Shown: in pieces, positions 1 to 11,589 of the stretch
How the letters are laid out: each line of letters opens with the position of its first letter
Position numbering within the stretch: the stretch's first letter is position 1
Source of the DNA: Sphagnum compactum
Taxonomy: Eukaryota > Bryophyta > Sphagnopsida > Sphagnales
Assembly: GCA_965153455.1 (NCBI GenBank)
Contig: OZ234494.1
Location: forward strand, 5,022,001-5,086,000
Direction: 5' to 3'
DNA length: 64,000 nt
Notes under the pieces: generated by a model
The model's database searches: none
The model's input: only the letters and a program-made list of their open reading frames with translations
What the model was told of the DNA's origin: nothing
Position numbers and translations under genes: made by a program

Positions 1-710
1 GAAGAAGAAGAGGAGGTTCAAGCTTCTTTTTTTCAGAAACCCAAAACTTTCTGCTGATGGATGCTAGAGACAGAACAAATCTTCACTCCTACGAAAACAA
101 ATGAAAGCTGCTAATTCTACTGTATCTGATGATAATGATGACGATGATGATGATTCTAAGCTTGTTTCAAACTACTTCACTCTTGATTGCAGACTTAATT
201 TGTTTGATCTTCTGAATGCAAATGAATCCCATCTGAGTCCAACAAACAGTAGGAAACGAGATCCAGGAGCTGGATGCAAATGTGTATTGTGTGTGTGTGG
301 GTGTGTGTGTGTGTGTGTCTCTCTCTCTCTCTCTCTCTTTGTCTCTGTGCCAACAAGCATGTAATTGATGATCCTTGGACCTCTTCTTCTTCACCTTAAG
401 ACTAGTGATCTGGTTTTTCCTTCTCTCTCCTAACTGAATGCTGTAGTAGGCTGTGCAGCATCATCATCACTCCACGAGCAAGGAAGAATTAGCTCCTGGA
501 GATCAATGATAGATTTCTACTCTGTCTATGATTCTATTTATTCATTGCTTACTCAGTGAATTTGATCTAGTATGATGATTCTATGATCCTAAAGCTCAGC
601 TCTAATACAATATAGATCTATGTGAATTGCTTGCTCAGTGATTCAATTGATGGGTTGAAGTGGAGAGAAAGCTAGTCTACCTGATATGATGAGTACCACA
701 TGTATCCTGT

Positions 711-746
<36 letters not shown>

Positions 747-1069
747 CCTCTCTCCTCCCTCCTAATTCCCAACTCAAAAGCCTTCCTTCACATTTACTCA
801 AGGCATGTATCATGGGTAGGAGTTAACTAACTTCACAAAAGATCACATACCTACCAGGCTTCATTAACCTCTCTACTTCTTCTTCTTCTTCTTCTGTACA
901 TCATGCATGAGCAAGAACATGGATGGAATGGAATGAATTCTAAGGACTAGGTAACCGGTCGAGAGTTCATCAATCACCTTATTTGGGACAAGCAATTGCC
1001 TCGAGGCGGTTACTAGACATAACCTACCTTTCTTTCAAATGTTCTAGAGCAACAACATACCCCTCCTCT
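1..1069. other. Left-edge intergenic DNA with microsatellites
   Basis: No gene is recognised here. The stretch holds a GAA/GAG purine run at the very start, a (GT)n-(CT)n compound microsatellite at about 289-338, a (CT)n tract at about 713-745 and a (TTC)n tract near 878-895. An 87-codon ATG frame at 101 has an Asp-run and then translates straight through the GT/CT microsatellite, so I do not call it a gene. The base mix is less AT-rich than the following 10 kb. It could therefore be leader or flank of a gene lying off the left edge, but nothing here proves that. Confidence 0.4.
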
Positions 1070-1490
1070 CAATGGATGAAAAGTCATGTAACCCTCGGAA
1101 CATAACACTGGGTGAAAAGCTATGGAACCCTCGTAACATAACAATGGATGAAAAGTTATGTAACCCTCCTAACATAACAATGGATGAAAATTCATGTAAC
1201 CTTCAAAGCATAACAATGGATGAAAAGCTATGTAACCCTCGTAACATAACAATGGATGAAAAGCTATGTAACCCTCCTAACATAACAATGGATGAAAAGT
1301 CATGTAACCCCTTGGAACATAACAATGGATGAAAAGCTACGTAACCCTCGAAACATAACAATGGATGAAAGCTATGTAACCCTCCTAACATAACAATGGA
1401 TGAAAAGCTATGTAACCCTCCTAACATAACAATGGATGAAAAGCTATGTAACCCTCCTAACATAACAATGGATGAAAAGTCATGGTGACC
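1070..1490. repeat. 36-bp minisatellite, about 11-12 units
   Basis: The unit begins ACAATGGATGAAAAGCTATG and continues with TAACCCTCCTAACATA. Successive ATGGATGAA starts fall at 1072, 1144, 1180, 1216, 1252, 1288, 1325, 1361, 1396, 1432 and 1468, so the spacing is 36 bp with one +1 and one -1 slip; a diverged unit lies between 1072 and 1144. Degenerate fragments continue to about 1625. Because 36 is divisible by 3, both strands show long repetitive open frames (12-residue repeats). These are a by-product of the period and not evidence of a protein. Confidence 0.95.
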
Positions 1491-2607
1491 TTGTTGTTGG
1501 TGGATGAAATTTTATCATATCAATGGATGAATAAAATGGCATGCAACCATCCTTACATGACCCTTTTGTTGATGGATGAGAAGTTGTGTAACCCTCATCT
1601 CATCTCAATGGATGAAAACTCATCATATCCTACGTTCCTATCTAGATGATGATGCATGCATAGGAAACAAAGAAATTGGGAAACTTTTTGTTTTTAAAGT
1701 GTAAACAACAATTCATTCATGTGTTTCTAATGTCTTTGGAAAGCTATGAGGTTTAGGGTTTTAAACCCTTCCAATGACCCCAATAAAAGCCACCAATAAA
1801 AGAAAATTTGATTCAAAATATATTACTTAAAGAGAGAATGCATCCTTCCAAAAATCTTTCATAATGTTTTTCATGAAATTTTCCAATCTACATTTGGTTC
1901 ACCCTATTGGAATATGGATGGACATGGGATGAAAAAAAGGATACTATGTTCCCAAAAATTCTATTCAACTTCCTTCTTTAGAGTACACAACCATGCAATC
2001 CTTGGCTCATCATGCATGTCTTTGAATTCTTGTAGTGCCTTTTCAGGTTTGGCACTTGGGTGCCAAATAATTATTTTACTTTTCAAAATCTTCTTCGGTA
2101 ATATATATATATATATAGGAATTTTGGCAATAAATAAATATGGCCAAATTTATTTTTAAAAAAATTTTACATATATAATCATCACAATCACAAAAACTTG
2201 ACTCCACATCAAATTTTGGAATGTCCAAATCATCATGCAAGTAAGGTGCACAATAATTCAAAACACATTTCATCACATGGTTGTCATCATCATCTTCATC
2301 ATCATAAGTATTATTATTATTATTGTGTTATAACACACTAATTAAATACTATTCTTTGACAAATCATTTTTTTTATGGGCTTTTTTTTACTAGGAATGTA
2401 TAGAATGGTTGTGGAATTCCTAATTTTAAATTTTCTTTTTTGTTGCCAAGTTGTGAAAAAAATCATCACCAAAAAATCCACCCCAAAAATAAATAAATAA
2501 ATGAATAAATAAACACCCATTGCTCACAACAATAGTCTAAAAATATTTGTTATCAAATTCTAGAAGGATAACATCAAAAGGAGTAGATTGGGTATTGATT
2601 TTTTTTT

Positions 2608-2640
<33 letters not shown>

Positions 2641-3312
2641 ATACATATATATATAGTGACTAATTAGAGAGAACTTGTCAACATTGCCTTATATAATGAT
2701 TTAAGCCAACAACATGATGGTTCTACATTGAAATCATGCTAGCCTACTAGACTTGCTATTGTCATGATGCCAATTTCTTGTGTTCTTTCTTGTACACCTA
2801 ATGAATAATGATGTTGCTTACTTGCTTAAAGAAATATGATAAACATCAAATGGGTAGTACTACTGAAAGAGGGTGGGAATTTCATGCCTATAGGGTACAC
2901 TCTTAATGAGCATGACTCTCATGTTTAACTACAATTGACAAAAGAAGATAAATAAATTTTTTTTGTTATTTAAAAAAAAAAGCAATTTTACCCATTTTAC
3001 CATAATGGAAAATCTGCTTCCTTTATTTTTTTAATATATTTTTTCCTAATCCAAATTTTTTTAATTACAAAAGACCTAAAATATATATTCAATTACAATA
3101 TAAGTTGTTGGGTAGAAGTTAACAATGTGTTAGTAATAAATAAGTATATTGTTATTGGCTTTTTGTGTGGAGAGATCATCATAGGAGGAGAGTAAGATGG
3201 ACAGAAAAAGGCAAATAGGTAGGGGAGGAGACAAGCAAGGAGGGTTGGGCAGGGGGGAAGGAATTAAGCCTGGCAAAATGCCTAAGGCACACATGGCAAA
3301 CAACAAATTTCT

Positions 3313-3344
<32 letters not shown>

Positions 3345-4000
3345 GCCTTTTTTTTTTAGGGGCACAAATGAAAGAATCCATGGCAAAGAAAATAAGAAAA
3401 TAATAAATGTTTCTTAACCTGTCAAGTCTCATAAACATTTGCAAAGAAAATATTTTAAAATTTTAGTGTTAGTGGACACTACATTATTTGACCTAATCTT
3501 TCCTTCACTACATTATTCGACCTAATCTTTCCTTCACTACATTATTCAACCTAATCTTTCCCACTACATACCAGGTCATTGTTTTGCTCACCTTGTATTT
3601 TACAATGGGTAAAAGAGCCCATGGGTGAGAGACATTCCCAAAATGCAAGGCTAAACTTGGCTATGGCCACCTTGTCATAGGCCCTTAATTTTGGCTATAT
3701 TACATAATAGGGTATTATTAGCAAAAAGGCTCATGCTTTCCTTCTCAAACAAAATTGCATCCATTAAAATTCTACCAGACATGGATGGATTCTGTCAAAC
3801 AAGAAGTGTAACTATGATCTCATAACTTATTAAGAAGTACCCATTATAACCAAATAGTGAATAAGGCCAATAAATCAAACTGCTTACCTTACTACAAAGA
3901 CTTGATAAGAGAATTAAATGAGGATAATCAAATAAGGTAATTAAACTTTAACCCTAAATAATTAAGCCTAGATCATATGAACATGTTGAAATTACACCAT
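1491..4000. other. AT-rich intergenic DNA with simple repeats
   Basis: No gene is seen. It holds a short (AT)n at about 2101-2118, a CT tract with ATCT at about 2609-2640, and a T-run of about 30 bases at 3314-3343. Open frames here are short and composed of low-complexity residues. Confidence 0.5.
3476..3570. repeat. 29-bp unit, three tandem copies
   Basis: The unit contains ACATTATTCGACCTAATC followed by TTTCCTTCACT. Copies begin at 3481, 3510 and 3539, an exact 29-bp period. The third copy diverges at its 3' end. This is a small recent tandem duplication in otherwise unremarkable AT-rich DNA. Confidence 0.9.
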
Positions 4001-4023
4001 AATCAAGCCATGGATTAAGTGTA

Positions 4024-4140
4024 AGGTAATGCCCAAGGGGTGAGGGCATTATTGGAGATAAGGGCTCACGCAATGCAAAGAGTCGAGCGGGCTAGCCTCA
4101 TTATGACTATGGTAATGCCCTCGCCCAAGGGCTTTAGCTT
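4024..4140. repeat. Inverted repeat around TAATGCCC
   Basis: TAATGCCC near 4027 is followed after a 9-base spacer by GGGCATTA, a short hairpin. About 85 bases on, the string GGTAATGCCCTCGCCCAAGGGC continues the same word set, so the whole stretch can fold on itself. A related block lies at 26,950-27,010, where GGTAATGCCCAAGGG is again followed by an ATAAGGGC-CAC string, and a fragment lies near 59,415. It is probably a small dispersed non-coding element. No coding capacity is seen. Confidence 0.55.
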
Positions 4141-4794
4141 CCATTAAAGTGGAGCTCCATTTTTTCCTTTCCATGTGCAACAAGAAAAGTGTGCAAGCAC
4201 AAAACTTGACATACTATAGCAAATTGACTTACAAATAGTGAGAACTTCACAAAACACATAAAGCCCACCCTCAAGAATAATGTGCCCTTTGAATACATTA
4301 AAGAAAATATACGAGGTCTTCTTCCCGGATGTAGAGATTTGTAGTTTTGGATGGATGTCAATACCCTATGCCCATAATTATAGTTAGTGGGTTGTCCTTA
4401 AATCGATTCACTACTTAAGCAATGGGCATCTAAAACCATCTCCAATTGTTTGAATAAATAAAAAGAAGAAAAACTTGGACTTTATTTCAAACAAGCTAAT
4501 GGAGACCTTTTCTTTTTTCTGCGGCCCACAAATGTTCTACCAAATCATTTTGTAAATTAAAATGTGTTTTAAAGTTTTCATGTTTTTTGGTGCCCTCCAT
4601 GCATGTCTAAAAAATCAATCCTCTTGTAAACTATCCTACATTTCCTAGATTAAACAATGGTTCAAAATTGTTTATCCATATTGTCCTGAACTACCATGTT
4701 GTGCAAAATCACACATGAAATTATAATTTTGTAAATTGTATCCACTAAATTTATACTTAAATTTAAATCATTTTTTGAACTATTATTTTAAAAA

Positions 4795-6200
4795 TTAATA
4801 GGTAATAAGTAGGTAGGTAGTAAATAGGTCTAGGTAAGTCAGAAAAAAACATTTATGTAGATAAGTGTTAAGCTAACTTCATCTAACTTCACCGAGCTAT
4901 TTTAATTTAACCTATCTACTTTAGTTTTTTAAGCATGCACATAGATTGCAAATATAAAAAATTGAACCTCAAAACCTTCACAATGATAAACCATTCTTTT
5001 ATCAATGGACTACACCATCAAAAGTAATCAACTTTTATCAAGTCTTTTATTTCAAACGTGTATTTTCACATCATTAAACACGACGATCAAACTTAGGTGA
5101 CAACTAACGATTAAAATTATGTTAAACATAATAGTTAAATCAAGCGACTAAACTTAATGCTTACACTTAATGGTTAATGTAATGATCAAATATAATAACT
5201 AAACCTGGTCTAAACTTAGTGATTAAATTTAGTTGATAAACCTAATGTTTAAACCATGGTTAAACTTTGACTAAATTTAGTGTTTAAATCTAATGATTAA
5301 ATCTTGGTTAAACTTATTTGATAAACCTAATGGATAAACTTTCGCTAAACATAATGGTTAAATGTAATGACTAAACATTGGCTGAACATAATGTTTAAAC
5401 ATAGTTGTTAAATCTAATAACTAAACAAAATGACTAAATTTTGGTTAATCCTAATGATTAAATCTAATAGCTAAACATAATGATTAGACCTTTAGTTAAA
5501 CATGGTGGTTAAACCTAAAGGTTAAATTTAATGGTTAAACATAATGATTGAACCCTAGTTAAATATAATGGCCAAACTTAAGTTAAACTTAATTGTTAAA
5601 TTTAATGACTAAACCTTGGCTAAATATAATAACTAAATTTAATGGTTAAATCTAATGACCAAACTTTGATTAAACATACTGGCCAAACTTAAATTAAACT
5701 TAATATTTAAATTTAGTGATTAAACATTTGTTAAACATAATGGTTAAAACTAGGCTAAACTTAATGACTAAATTTAGTGATTAAACATAATGATTTACTT
5801 TAATTAAACATAACGATTAAATTGATAAACCTTGTGGTTAAATTTAGTGGTTAAATTTAGATTAAACTTGGGCTAAATTTAGTGACTAAACATAATGGTT
5901 AAATCTAGTAGTTAAATCTAATGGTTATACTTAATGGTTAAACTTAAACTATATTTGGTGTCCAAATATAATGGTTCAACTTAAGTTAAACTTAGTGCCA
6001 AATCTAGTGATTAAACATAGTGGCTAAACTTAATGGCTAGAATTTTGTTAAATTTTGGGTAAACGTAATGGCTAAATATAGTGGTTAAACCTAGTGATTA
6101 TATTTAATGATTACATCTAGTGGCTAAACATGGTTAATAAGTGGGTGGGTAGGGAGATAGGTAATATGTAGGTAGGTGGGTAGGTAAATATTAACCACAC
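4795..6200. repeat. Degenerate (TTAAAC/TAATG)-type array of about 1.1 kb with GGTA-repeat edges
   Basis: From about 5,050 to 6,130 the sequence is a loose tandem array of 11-13 bp words such as GTTAAACATAATG, GACTAAATTTAG and GGTTAAATCTAATG. The array is strongly strand-biased: TAAAC is on the + strand almost throughout. Both edges carry related GGTA-rich strings, TAATAAGTAGGTAGGTAG at about 4,803 and TAATAAGTGGGTGGGTAG at about 6,131. It resembles an old, heavily mutated satellite or an expanded low-complexity seed inside an element with direct terminal repeats. Confidence 0.8.
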
Positions 6201-6900
6201 TCAAAAAACATTCATAATTTTTAAATGTGGAATTCTAAAACTTTAAAAATCTAAAGAATGTTTCAAAATTGTTTTTGAATTTCAAAACTTCAAAAGTCTT
6301 TTTATCGTTTGCTATTATTGGTTAGGTGAAAGCACATTAAGGTGTAATACTTTTAGGCACGTGTGGAAGTCCATAATTGTTTAATTAACATTGTATAGGC
6401 ATGATACCTTGAATCACACAAGTCATTCTATAAATTATCATTAAATTTTATCATTAAAAAAAAACAATAGTTTACCTTATGGAAAACTTAAATGTGAAAT
6501 ATGAGCTTTTAAATTATTATTTTCATTGAATAAAAACTTGATAAAAAACCATAATTCAAAGTACATAAAAAATTTTGATCATCGAAATCCTTCCAAAAAG
6601 TCTTCCTTGGTATTAATGTTATCACATCATATTACCATTGAATCCTCTATTCACTGAAAAATGTTATGTATGAAAGTGCATGGAGTCCATATTCATTGAT
6701 TATGGATTGTTACAAATTTTTAGGTACTCTTTTGAAAGTCCATTATGTTATGGCTATTTAAAAATGATCTATGAAATTCATACAATGTGATTATATTATA
6801 TATAACATTGTAATGTTGAAGTTTTTTTTCATTTTATTCAATTATCTTTAATCACATGGCCAATTAAAAATCCCAAAATCTTACAAAACCTACCTTTGAC
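6200..6900. other. AT-rich intergenic DNA
   Basis: I see no gene, no ordered repeat and no clear regulatory signal in this stretch, only AT-rich sequence. Confidence 0.5.
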
Positions 6901-6919
6901 AACATTTTATGGACATTGT

Positions 6920-7515
6920 AATGTGATTTAACTTAGCTATTATAGGTTATTTTACCTTAAGTTGTTTTTAATTATTCTATCGTAGGCTATTTTTAGCTAT
7001 TTATCGTAGGTTATTTTGGCTATTCTCTTGTAGTTAATTACTATAAGCTATTCATCATATGTTTTTTTTTGTTATTATTGGTTATTTTATCATAGGATAT
7101 TATTGGTTATTTTATTATATCTTGTTATTAATTATTATATTATAAGTTATTATTCATTATTTTATGTTATTCTTAGCTATTTAAAATTATTTTATTACAG
7201 GCCATTATTAGTTATTATTGGTTATTTTAAATTATTTTACCTTAGGTTATTATTGCTTATTTTATCATTGGTTATTATTGGTTATTTTAGTTTATTATAC
7301 CACAAATTATTCTTGGTTATTTTAAAATATTTTATCACAAATTATTTTAAATCATTATTGGTTATTTTATCATAGGTCATTTTTGGTTATTTTAGAATAT
7401 TTTATTGAAACTATTATTGTTTATTTTATATTATTCTACCTTAAGTTATTCCACCATAAATTATTATATGTAATTTTTTAATTTTGGGTTATTTTAAATT
7501 ATTATACCTTTCAAT
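6920..7515. repeat. Degenerate TTATTATTGGTTATTTTA array
   Basis: Words such as GGTTATTATTGGTTATTTTA, ATCATAGGTTATT and TTACCTTAGGTTATTA recur for about 600 bp with poor periodicity (about 18-30 bp). A 90-codon frame across it is made almost only of I, L, Y, F, V and S residues, as expected from this base composition, so it is not called as a gene. Confidence 0.75.
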
Positions 7516-8460
7516 AAATTAAATTAAATAACATATAATAGACTGATTTTAAATAGCCTGAGGTATAACTTGAAATATCATATAATAATTTAAAGGAAAA
7601 TAACCTAAGGTTAATTCAATATTTTGGTTTTAAATAACATAAAATACACTAAAAGCCCTATAATAAATTAGGATGTAAAAGTAGATGCAAATTAAGGTGT
7701 CTTAAAAACAACAAGAATTCCAATCCCAAAAGTTCATATTTGTTTAAAAACCAATGTTGAATGGGCCTTATGTGGTGATTAATCAATTAATAAATTCCAT
7801 AGGAAAGGATGCCCATCTAGATAATTCTTTGACATACATGTTAGGAGGAAAAAATATCAATTCAATAAAAAATGACTAAGATAAGGACTTTTAAAAATAA
7901 GGTCCAAATTTCGTCATTCAAAAATCCATTTGTTGGTTAAAGTTTTTGTTATATATTTTTTCAATCCATACTTTTTTCCTCATCATGTATCATATATTGA
8001 TTGCCTATAAAAAAATTTAAATGAAATTGTAATAAAAAATGCATTTGATTATTAATGCATAACTTAGAATATATATGTCCACTTTTTAAATCCATTACTA
8101 TATGATTGGTGTATGTTTATTGAATTTCACCCTTCAATAAATATTCTTATTCAAGTTGACAATCTTAATCCAAAAATTATTTTGTCAAATTGATGATTTT
8201 ACAATGCATTTATGTCATTTGAATAGAGTACACTCTGTAGAAAGTCCATAAAGACGCAAAAAGTGAGACATCGTAGCTTACAACTACCCATAACCTATGA
8301 TACCTTAAGGTATAATAACCTATAATAGTTTAGGGTATAACCTAGGGTGTACTAATTCATTATAACTTATAATAACTTAGGGTATAACTTAAAGTAACCT
8401 AGGTTAGCTTAAAATAACATAAGGTATAACCTAAAATAGTTTAGGGTATTTAAAAAAACA
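7516..8460. repeat. Degenerate AATAACCTAAGGTATAA words, opposite sense to the preceding array
   Basis: At 7,520-7,640 and again at 8,290-8,450 the sequence contains strings such as AATAACCTAAGG and TTAGGGTATAACCTA. These are the reverse sense of the GGTTATT words in the preceding 600 bp. The two blocks could pair as an imperfect foldback. Between them, 7,640-8,290 shows nothing recognisable. Confidence 0.55.
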
Positions 8461-9835
8461 ACATAAAAATAAACCTATTTAACATAGTGAATTATGTCCA
8501 CTAGTAGTTGTGAAACATGATGTTTATGGTGACCCTATAATGAAATAACTTTAGCTAAGGTGAAATCATTAAGGTGTAGTGAACCTATTTCACTTTTAAA
8601 GTACCATCGTGATTTAGGCTAATGAACTGCACCCCACTTTTGTATTAGTGAAGGTCAATGGGTTGGTTATTGTTCATTTTGAAAAATGTTTATGTTGCTA
8701 GATTTTGAATTTGAAATTTCCATGCAATGGCTTGCTTCCTCAAATTTTCCATGTGTAATTTTGAAATGCATGTTTCATCGCCACCCCCAACATCGAAGGG
8801 AACTTGTTTTCCACAATCACCATGCCATGGTTGCAAATTGTGAAAATTGCCACTACTTACACACCTTACAAAGCTAGTGAAGGACCAATGTTAATAAAGC
8901 TTGCATCTAATTCCATGTTGTTGGTAGGACTTGTATAACCCATAATGCACACAAATATTTGAAAAAATATAATAAAAAATAATTGTGCACATGATAAGCA
9001 TGACAATAGTTTATTTTTAGAGATGATGGTTAAGAGGACATAGACAAGTAAATCTACAATTCAAATTTAACTTCAAAGTTTAGAAGCAAAAGTGAGAGGC
9101 ATCAAACAACAATGCAAATATGCAACTTTGAACCAAGTAAACTTGTTTTTGAAGGTGATGCACATGAGAGGTAATAAGTGATTGTTCACTTTACACCAAA
9201 AGCACAAAGTTTCACAAAAAAAACTTCAATTGAACCTTAAATTTTAATCCAAGAATCCCAAAATCAATTGAATGTTATTTAAAATAAAAGGCATAAACAT
9301 ACATTTGTTCTAATGCAAAATTGAAAAACAATAATAAAAATATAATTGTAACTTGTAGAATGAGTGAAAAATGTGTAACGAATTCAAATTGAACAAAAGA
9401 AAATGAAATACACCTTTGTTAATGTGCCTTTCTTACACGATTGACAAACATGTACCTTCGTTGTTTAATTGTCTTTTGTATTGATGTGCACCACAATAAT
9501 AACAAACCTTGCAATCAAAACATGCTACAATAAATCACGATTTTTCAAGAGGTCAACTTGAAATGTTATAAATTTATAACTCAAGTGTCTATAGTGATTA
9601 AAGGGGATGTTCACTTTGACTAGACGCTTTGGGCGTGAAATTTTTTTTGTTACTTTTGATTAGAATGACATTTTTGACCAAATGTCAAATTGAACATTTA
9701 GTCGAAAAATACCCTAAAAAAAAGGGTCCATTGACACAATTAAAGTTTAGTCAATTTGACCATATTGAATAGTTAAGGTTTAAAGCAAATCAATCAAATT
9801 GGTTTGATATTGGGCCAAATCAACCATATTGATTT
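8461..9835. other. AT-rich intergenic DNA, no gene seen
   Basis: Only short frames occur. One 63-codon ATG frame at 8,686 has no recognised family or codon pattern. No repeat or regulatory structure stands out. Confidence 0.5.
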
Positions 9836-9839
9836 GACT

Positions 9840-10180
9840 AGCTACCCTACTTGTTGGGCCTAATAGTTTAGGTAGGCTATAACCTAAGATTAACAAGGTA
9901 GCTATGTTAATAGGTTAGGTTAGATAGGTAGCCTAAATTAGGCACATAAGCATAGGTAAGCAATATAGTCAATTAATTAAGCTTAGGTAACCTATTAGGC
10001 CTACATAGGTAGCATGTAACATAATTACATACCTATTTAGGCCTCCTTGGTTACTTGGGCCTATCTAATAACATATTTAGGCCTAGGTAATCTACTAGGT
10101 AGTATACTAGCTACTTTACCTACCTAGTTGGCCTAGGTTAGGTGGCTTAGTTAACCTATGTGGGGTAAGGTAGATAAATA
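9840..10180. repeat. TAGGTA / CCTAGGTA-rich array
   Basis: Short words TAGGTAGGC, CTTAGGTAACCTA, CCTATTAGGCCTA and GGTTAGGTTAGATAGG recur on both strands for about 340 bp. Many contain the palindromic cores CCTAGG or AGGCCT. The same GGTA/TACC words reappear at 29,920-30,000, 40,640-40,740 and 43,320-43,355, so it looks like a dispersed low-complexity motif. No gene is seen. Confidence 0.7.
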
Positions 10181-11589
10181 AACAAATATATTATTATTAT
10201 TTTGGGCATTAATTATTAGTCAAATATGTAGGTGTGTAAATAAATAATCATTTTCATATTTTAAAAAAATGACATCATATTTTTTTTGTCATTGCCCAAA
10301 TATTGTTGTTTCATTTTACTAATAAAAAAAACCCAATGAAAATAATAGCCGAAAAGACTTAATCAAAATTGGGTCCAAAATGACATTTTGGTCATCAGTT
10401 AGGGGGGGGGGGGGGTGGAGGGTTGATTTTTTTGGTCAAAAAAATTGTGATTTCTTGTAGTGGCACTTTTCCATCACAGAGATCTTGCATTCAACAAAAA
10501 GATAAGAAGCAAAACAACATGATCATAATTTTTTTCCCCATAGCCATTGTCACAACTTGGGTTGATACCCAACAAGTATTTCAAGTCGATTGTTATACCC
10601 ACCCTTCAAAAATTATTTCCAATTTTGTGTGAGTTTTTCTTTTTAAGAGAAATTTCATTGACATCATAAAAAAAAATTGGAGGTTATTTGGGTTGGATTT
10701 GTAGTGGCATTAAATCCCTCGATTGTGGTTATAACACATTTTTTTTATTAGGCTACACCAAACATGGCATTCATGACTGGTCCTTTTCAATTGGATTAAT
10801 CATTTATGCCATTTTTATTCAATTATATGATGTGTAATTGTATGGGCTTAGTTATGAATGCCATGTTTTGGCATGATGTTCAAATTTAAGAATTTTCAAA
10901 CATTGTTCAAAAATTGGGTTTGATTCCACGTATCCACTACACATTCCCCAATGCTAAAGATTGTATGGGTACCAAGTTTTACAACAAATTAAAATATGAG
11001 TATATAAAAATACAAAGTTCAACAAACTAATTAAAATCATGTTAGGTTTGAGATCGAAGGTTTGAGATCATGTTATTGTTGTTACTACTTCAAATTATGT
11101 TGTTCTTGCTTCAAATTTTGCTAAGGTTGAGATGTATCAACTTGTAACTATACAAACACAAGCTATAGCTTGAAAACCACATAATCGAACCTTAATATGT
11201 TGGGGTTTTTTTTGTTGTAAATGACAACTTACCTATGCATCTTGAGAAACCACAAATGTTGCAATGCATTATTTATAGAACAGAGCAAGTTGGTGCTCTT
11301 GATTTATGCTAATGCAATATTTATGAAAAGGCCATATCAAATATGGTAAGATTAATGGGATCACTCCCATGAGGACCCATGTTGAATTTGCACATCCAAA
11401 GTTGGTTGCTTGCAGAAAGTTGGCCATTATTAAAAAACTTCTTGTTGTTGCTGTAAGTCACAACTAATAGCCTAGGAAAATGTAATCTAGGCCATATAGG
11501 TGTGTAATCACATCATATTTTGGTGTTACAAATCTTTACAAGAAGTTTGATTTGCAAGTAAGTTAATCATGTTTAAAGAGGTACTAGAA
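10181..11589. other. AT-rich intergenic DNA with a G-run
   Basis: A G-run of about 14 bases lies at 10,402-10,415. Otherwise there are only short unassigned frames. The 3' part may contain further unrecognisable remains of the hAT element that follows. Confidence 0.4.

Noticed and set aside
1072-1463. Repetitive open frames of 86 codons on both strands with a 12-residue repeat
   Set aside because: The 36-bp DNA period keeps frames open on both strands at once. There is no upstream or downstream coding context, and the units slip by +1 and -1.
3314-3343. Long homopolymer runs (T at 3,314 and 42,177; G at 10,402; C at 39,678 and 42,607) as possible functional signals
   Set aside because: They occur singly at scattered places with no shared flanks. 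They are ordinary slippage tracts, and their exact lengths may reflect sequencing error.
7103-7375. 90-codon hydrophobic frame that looks like a membrane protein
   Set aside because: It is translated TTATTATTGGTTATT low-complexity sequence. The I, L, Y and F richness comes from base composition.
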